This document shows positions 24,656 through 27,927 of a stretch of DNA of 27,927 nt, in pieces (position 1 is the first letter of the stretch; every line of letters begins with the position of its first letter). The notes below the pieces were generated by a model, which saw nothing but the letters and a program-made list of their open reading frames with translations, had not been told where the DNA came from and did no database searches. This DNA comes from DASXRU01 sp036506395 (GTDB taxonomy: Bacteria; Acidobacteriota; Blastocatellia; Pyrinomonadales; Pyrinomonadaceae): contig DASXRU010000164.1 of assembly GCA_036506395.1 (NCBI GenBank), positions 1-27,927 of the forward strand, in the 5' to 3' direction. Both the position numbers and the translations under genes were made by a program.

Positions 24656-24713
24656 AATATCACAGACTTCAGTCTGTGATATTACCGCTAAAACACAGAC
24701 TTCAATGTCTGTG
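24656..24713. repeat. Two CACAGACT-type palindromic hairpins between rpsB and tsf
   Basis: The first is a perfect 13-bp stem around TC: AATATCACAGACT-TC-AGTCTGTGATATT (24656-24683). The second, CACAGAC-TTCAAT-GTCTGTG (24694-24713), is a shorter copy of the same sequence. They lie in the tsf leader after the rpsB terminator. Confidence 0.8.
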
Positions 24714-24724
24714 CCACTATGTAT

Positions 24725-24768
24725 AACAAAAACGCAGCCTGGCGGAGTTGTTCCGCTGGAGAGGCTGC
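24725..24768 (-). terminator. Intrinsic terminator after rpsB
   Basis: On the minus strand GCAGCCT (24768-24762) pairs with AGGCTGC (24740-24734), and GCGGA/TCCGC pair inside. The stem is followed by GTTTTTGTT. It lies about 30 bases after the rpsB stop and before tsf, so it should separate or attenuate expression of tsf and the genes beyond it. Confidence 0.8.
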
Positions 24769-24794
24769 GCTCGTCGAAAACTTACTCTTGTTTG

Positions 24795-25793
24795 TTAACT
24801 CGCTGCGACGACGGTTTCCGCGCTTTTGTCCTCTTCCCCGGCGGGGTCAGGCGCTGTCGCCCTCGACTTGTCACTGCCCGTTGCTCCATTCACCGGAGCG
24901 CCGCTTCCCGCCTGAATGTGATCGCCAATGCTGTCCGGCTGCTGTCCGGTGGTGCCAAATCCTTTGTTTCCCGGAACTGAGCTCTGTGCCTCAGCAGTGG
25001 GCGCAGGCTCGAGATTCTCATCCGGCGGCTCCGCTGCTGCCTCGGCTGTTTCCCCGGTCGGTCCAACTTCCGAGACTGATCCTTCTTCGGCTGCCCCTTC
25101 GGTCAGCATTTGCTGTCCTTCGAGCACGGCATCCGCAATGCGCGAAGCGAAAAGGCGAACCGCGCGGAGCGCATCGTCGTTTCCGGGAATAACGTAATCG
25201 ATATGTTCGGGCGAGCAGTTCGTATCGACAACCGCGACCACCGGGATGCCCAGACGGTTTGCTTCAGCTACCGCAATTTCTTCTTTGCGCACGTCGATCA
25301 CAAACAACGCATCGGGCAACCGATTCATACTCTTAATTCCGGAAAGGTTCTTTTCCAAACCCAGCCGTTCGCGATCGAGTTTGATGCGCTCTTTTTTCGT
25401 CAGCTTTTCATAGCGGCCGTCGGATTGCATCGCCTCGAGGTCCTTCAAACGCTTGATGGACTTTTGCACTGTCTGAAAGTTTGTCAGCAAGCCGCCTAAC
25501 CAACGCTGGTTCACGTAGAACTGACCCGATCGTTCAGCCTCTTCACGAATCGCGTCCTGCGCCTGGCGCTTCGTGCCAACGAACAATACGAACTTGCCGC
25601 GATCCTCCGCCACCATATTCGTCACAAAGGCGATCGCGTCGCGAAACATCTTCTGAGTTTTTTGCAGATCGATTATGTAAATGCCGTTGCGCTCGCCGAA
25701 AATGTATTCCTTCATTTTCGGATTCCAGCGCCGTACCTGGTGACCAAAATGAACACCGGCCTCCAGAAGTTCTTTCATCGTAACCGAAACCAA
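24795..25793 (-). CDS. rpsB: 30S ribosomal protein S2 with long disordered C-terminal tail
   Basis: A 332-residue S2. The core begins VTMKELLEAGVHFGHQ, with RWNPKMKEYIFGERNGIYII, VLFVGTKRQAQDAI, QRWLGGLLTNFQT and IPVVAVVDTNCSPEHIDYVI. The start is TTG 25793, because AAGGAG stands 7-8 bases upstream and gives the family-like MVSVTMKELL; ATG 25778 is too far from that site. After residue ~230 (GQQML) there is a ~100-residue tail rich in Glu, Ala, Gly, Pro and Ser, with no fold visible. S2 is normally about 240-260 residues. Part of the tail (SIGDHIQAGSGAPVNGATG) does not look like an ordinary acidic extension and may derive from a repeat. Confidence 0.95.
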   Translation of the reverse strand: MVSVTMKELLEAGVHFGHQVRRWNPKMKEYIFGERNGIYIIDLQKTQKMFRDAIAFVTNMVAEDRGKFVLFVGTKRQAQDAIREEAERSGQFYVNQRWLGGLLTNFQTVQKSIKRLKDLEAMQSDGRYEKLTKKERIKLDRERLGLEKNLSGIKSMNRLPDALFVIDVRKEEIAVAEANRLGIPVVAVVDTNCSPEHIDYVIPGNDDALRAVRLFASRIADAVLEGQQMLTEGAAEEGSVSEVGPTGETAEAAAEPPDENLEPAPTAEAQSSVPGNKGFGTTGQQPDSIGDHIQAGSGAPVNGATGSDKSRATAPDPAGEEDKSAETVVAAS

Positions 25794-25910
25794 AAGCAGT
25801 CTCCTTTGTGTGAATTGGTTTAATGTACTCGTCACCGCTCATGAACGCCTAACCTAATGGAAAGGGCAACCAACCAAAGCAGCGACAATGGATTTAAGCT
25901 GTCAATCGCT

Positions 25911-26303
25911 CTATCGTTTCGAGAATTGGAAACGCTTGCGCGCTCCTTTTTGTCCGTACTTCTTGCGTTCCTTGATGCGCGGATCTCGCGTAACCAGGCC
26001 GGCTTGTTTCAGGGCTGGACGAAGGTCGGCGTTGTATTCCATCAAAGCGCGGGTAATACCGTGGCGAATAGCCCCGGCCTGTCCCGCCGGGCCGCCGCCA
26101 TTTACGTTTATTAGAATGTTGAACTTGTTAACCGTCTCAGTAAGTTGCAGCGGTTGGCGAATGATCATGCGCAAAGTCTCGTTGGGAAAATAAACCTCGA
26201 AAGCTTTGCGATTGATTTTTACTTCGCCGTCGCCCGGACGCAAATAAACTCGGGCAGTCGAAGTTTTACGCCGCCCAGTTCCGTAGTATTCAATTTCAGC
26301 CAC
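25911..26303 (-). CDS. rpsI: 30S ribosomal protein S9
   Basis: A 130-residue S9 with YYGTGRRKTSTARVYLRPG, NVNGGGPAGQAGAIRHGI and the basic C-terminal tail ending GARKRFQFSKR, which reaches the P-site tRNA. The start is GTG 26303, with AGGATAGGA upstream. It follows rplM by 24 bases, the usual L13-S9 operon. Confidence 0.97.
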   Translation of the reverse strand: MAEIEYYGTGRRKTSTARVYLRPGDGEVKINRKAFEVYFPNETLRMIIRQPLQLTETVNKFNILINVNGGGPAGQAGAIRHGITRALMEYNADLRPALKQAGLVTRDPRIKERKKYGQKGARKRFQFSKR

Positions 26304-26327
26304 AGCTTTTCCTATCCTTTAAGTTTC

Positions 26328-26795
26328 TCAATTCGAATTTTGTTTTTGATTTCTGTGGGAAGGAAGTTCGAGAGGTTGCGGTTGCTGCGCTGCGTGAGGG
26401 TGCGCCGCCCCGGCATATACCTTTAACTTCTTGGCCATTGCCTTACCCAGTTTTGACTTTGGCAGCATTCCCTTCACGGCAAGCTCGATCACGCGCTCCG
26501 GATGTTTGGCAAACTGGTCGGCGACCGAAATCTCGCGCAGTCCGCCAGGATAAAGCGTGTGTCGCCGATAGACCTTTTGCGTTGCCTTCGATCCGGTGAA
26601 AACTGCCTTGCTGGCGTTGATGACAACCACGTGATCGCCCATGTCCAAAAACGGAGTCCAGGCAGGATTGCGTTTGCCGCAAAGAATGCTGGCCACTTCG
26701 GTGGCGAGGTGGCCCACGGTTTGGCCCGCAGCATCAACTACATGCCACTTGCGATTTTGCGCCAGCCCGGTACCGCTAGGAAAGTACGTTGACAT
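26328..26795 (-). CDS. rplM: 50S ribosomal protein L13
   Basis: A 155-residue L13 with RKWHVVDAAGQTVGHLAT, DHVVVINASKAVFTGSK, YRRHTLYPGGLRE and VKGMLPKSKLGKAMAKKLKVY. The C-terminus (HPHAAQQPQPLELPSHR) is somewhat longer than E. coli L13 (142). It is the first gene of the minus-strand run, with a strong promoter about 45 bases upstream. Confidence 0.97.
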   Translation of the reverse strand: MSTYFPSGTGLAQNRKWHVVDAAGQTVGHLATEVASILCGKRNPAWTPFLDMGDHVVVINASKAVFTGSKATQKVYRRHTLYPGGLREISVADQFAKHPERVIELAVKGMLPKSKLGKAMAKKLKVYAGAAHPHAAQQPQPLELPSHRNQKQNSN

Positions 26796-26837
26796 AGATA
26801 AGTCTTTCTATTTTAAGCCTCTAAGACGCGAACGGCT

Positions 26838-26867
26838 AGAATACAGAAGCGGTCTAAAAATTGTCAA
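26838..26867 (-). promoter_or_regulatory. Sigma70-type promoter for rplM-rpsI
   Basis: On the minus strand a perfect TTGACA (26867-26862), 18 bases, then TATTCT (26843-26838). Initiation near 26830 gives a leader of about 35 bases before rplM. The remainder of the 26796-27053 gap must also hold the plus-strand promoter of the tRNA-tuf unit, but no convincing one is visible. Confidence 0.7.
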
Positions 26868-27053
26868 GGCGCTCTTGGTTCTAGGAATAGGGTGCGGCTG
26901 AGTGTTCCACAATTGGAGGGCGGACGATACAGGTCACGCAAATCATTAGCGGCAATTCAAGTTTGGAGATTGGGTTTCACCCTTAACTTCCATTTTGAGT
27001 TCTTCTACTTTAGTATTTCGTCGTCTGTGATTGTCTGCGACCACAATGACCAG

Positions 27054-27129
27054 GCCGGCGTAGCTCAGTTGGTAGAGCATCTGATTTGTAATCAGAGGGT
27101 CGGGGGTTCGAGTCCCTTCGCCGGCTCCA
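27054..27129 (+). tRNA. tRNA-Thr (anticodon TGT)
   Basis: The acceptor stem GCCGGCG/CGCCGGC closes a standard cloverleaf with D-loop AGCTCAGTTGGTAGAGC, anticodon stem-loop TCTGA-TTTGTAA-TCAGA and T-arm GGGGGTTCGAGTCCC. The discriminator T is followed by an encoded CCA. It is the first of four tRNAs before tuf. Confidence 0.97.
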
Positions 27130-27358
27130 TTTTGACGCCTCGTCACCGATTGCGATCTGTTCTCCCAGGGGTACGATGCCGCCGGGGCGGCGCCACAAGT
27201 TAACGTCCTGAGCGAAAGCAGTTTGTGAGCTGCAGTGCAACTTGCAAACTGGATTGAACTCAGCTAAAGTTGCGAATTTGCGGCTAGGCCGGATTTTGTT
27301 CTGGGTGCAACAGGTTCAGGTTTTCGCCGCCTGTCTGCAAAGGTTTGAAATGTAATTT

Positions 27359-27443
27359 GCAGGGGTGGTCGAGCGGTTAATGGCACCGGGCTGTAAACCC
27401 GGCGGGCTAACGCCCTACGCAGGTTCGAATCCTGCCCCCTGCA
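27359..27443 (+). tRNA. tRNA-Tyr (anticodon GTA)
   Basis: The acceptor stem is GCAGGGG/CCCCTGC with discriminator A. The anticodon arm is CCGGG-CTGTAAA-CCCGG, and the long variable arm GCGGGCTAACGCCCTACGC is typical of bacterial type II tRNA-Tyr. CCA is not fully encoded (CCG follows). The 229-base spacer before it (27130-27358) shows no gene. Confidence 0.96.
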
Positions 27444-27457
27444 CCGTCTGGGATCTA

Positions 27458-27477
27458 AGATCTCAAATTTGAGATCT
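27458..27477. repeat. AGATCTCAAATTTGAGATCT palindrome between tRNA genes
   Basis: A perfect 20-base palindrome in the tRNA-Tyr to tRNA-Gly spacer. It uses the same GATTTGAGAT-like words as the low-complexity run inside pcrA. Confidence 0.7.
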
Positions 27478-27485
27478 CAAAGTGG

Positions 27486-27561
27486 GCGGGTGTAGCTCAG
27501 TTGGTAGAGCATCAGCCTTCCAAGCTGAGGGTCGCGAGTTCGAGCCTCGTCGCCCGCTCCA
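27486..27561 (+). tRNA. tRNA-Gly (anticodon TCC)
   Basis: The acceptor GCGGGTG/CGCCCGC has one G-U pair. The anticodon arm is TCAGC-CTTCCAA-GCTGA and the T-arm contains GAGTTCGAGCCTC. Discriminator T and encoded CCA are present. Confidence 0.97.
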
Positions 27562-27573
27562 GATTTGTATATA

Positions 27574-27594
27574 GGACAAGTTATGAACTTGTCC
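27574..27594. repeat. GGACAAGTT-ATG-AACTTGTCC hairpin between tRNA genes
   Basis: A perfect 9-bp stem with a 3-base loop in the tRNA-Gly to tRNA-Thr spacer. It is the same type of element as those at 24656-24713 and 7336-7354. Confidence 0.7.
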
Positions 27595-27619
27595 TCGTTA
27601 GTCGTTGATAGGGCTAGCC

Positions 27620-27638
27620 CGCAAGGGAACAGCTTGCG
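27620..27638. repeat. CGCAAG-GGAACAG-CTTGCG hairpin between tRNA genes
   Basis: It ends nine bases before the second tRNA-Thr. It aligns with the hairpin at 7336-7354; the stem base pair that is A-T there is G-C here. Confidence 0.6.
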
Positions 27639-27647
27639 CTACGAAGC

Positions 27648-27722
27648 GCCCGCGTAGCTCAGGGGTAGAGCGCCTCCTTGGTAAGGAGGAGGTCATGAGT
27701 TCAAATCTCATCGCGGGCTCCA
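27648..27722 (+). tRNA. tRNA-Thr (anticodon GGT)
   Basis: The acceptor GCCCGCG/CGCGGGC encloses an anticodon arm CCTCC-TTGGTAA-GGAGG and a T-arm with GAGTTCAAATCTC. Discriminator T and encoded CCA are present. It lies 58 bases before tuf and is probably cotranscribed with it. Confidence 0.97.
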
Positions 27723-27780
27723 TTAAGCACAGTCGAGTTGAGGCTTAAATCTTAGTTCAAACTTAAGAGGACATCTCAGC

Positions 27781-27927
27781 ATGTCAAAAGAAAAATTTGA
27801 TCGCAGCAAGCCGCACGTGAACATCGGGACGATAGGGCACGTGGATCACGGGAAGACGACGTTGACGGCGGCGATAACGAAAGTGTTGGGTAAGAAGAAT
27901 CCGAAGGTGCAGTTTATAGCCTTCGAT
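27781..27927 (+). CDS. tuf: Elongation factor Tu, 5' part (cut by the window end)
   Basis: The first 49 codons of EF-Tu, the GTPase that carries aminoacyl-tRNA to the ribosome. It begins MSKEKFDRSKPHVNIGTIG, with P-loop GHVDHGKTTL (K25). The ATG at 27781 has AAGAGGA upstream. The frame runs open to the edge of the window, so it is truncated only by the window. Its position after four tRNA genes matches the tufB type of locus; EF-Ts, its exchange factor, is encoded at 23964-24635. Confidence 0.97.
   Translation, partial: MSKEKFDRSKPHVNIGTIGHVDHGKTTLTAAITKVLGKKNPKVQFIAFD

Noticed and set aside
25794..25910. Separate promoter for rpsB based on TTGACA at 25905-25900 (minus strand)
   Set aside because: The -35 is perfect, but no acceptable -10 occurs 16-18 bases downstream.
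26946..27240. Minus-strand frames encoding GTRTPDP / RRRDSNPRPSD-like peptides over the first tRNA-Thr
   Set aside because: These are the well-known spurious translations of tRNA genes, antisense to a clear tRNA.

Overview
The window looks like chromosome from an acidobacterium, most likely Blastocatellia/Pyrinomonadales. I infer this from gene content and style, not from any search: zinc-ribbon Ser/Thr kinases with a large membrane C-terminus, an mglB-mglA pair, an EF-Tu start typical of the group, and many small palindromic repeats between and inside genes. I see no phage, integrase, transposase or CRISPR array.

Layout. Positions 1-601 hold no credible gene but several repeat types. Two paralogous membrane-anchored Ser/Thr kinases follow (602-3343, 3620-6397), each trailed within a few bases by a ~240-bp multi-hairpin element; the two elements are inverted copies of each other. 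A stand-alone receiver protein (6831-7244), preceded by a possible structured leader, faces a minus-strand block: UvrD/PcrA helicase, a 50-residue protein, Mug glycosylase, GlmS, GlmU, YvcK/GlmR and a basic TPR protein. yvcK-glmU-glmS-mug is tightly packed and couples UDP-GlcNAc synthesis to the family of its known regulator. Divergently, mglB-mglA (16841-17965) encode a roadblock protein and a Ras-like polarity GTPase.

From 17993 to 26795 everything is on the minus strand. Read in the direction of transcription it is rplM, rpsI, rpsB, (terminator) tsf, pyrH, frr, ruvA, ruvB, a YihY-family membrane protein, queA and a RimI-like acetyltransferase: translation, nucleotide, recombination and tRNA-modification housekeeping. 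A good sigma70-type promoter precedes rplM. On the plus strand the window ends with tRNA-Thr(TGT), tRNA-Tyr(GTA), tRNA-Gly(TCC), tRNA-Thr(GGT) and the 5' end of tuf, the same order and anticodons as the E. coli tufB operon.

The most unusual content is the repeats. Several families of short hairpins keep their stems while changing stem sequence in a compensatory way, and some lie in frame inside genes, notably two insertions in the PcrA helicase. This suggests a structure-selected, mobile or formerly mobile repeat system that tolerates translation.
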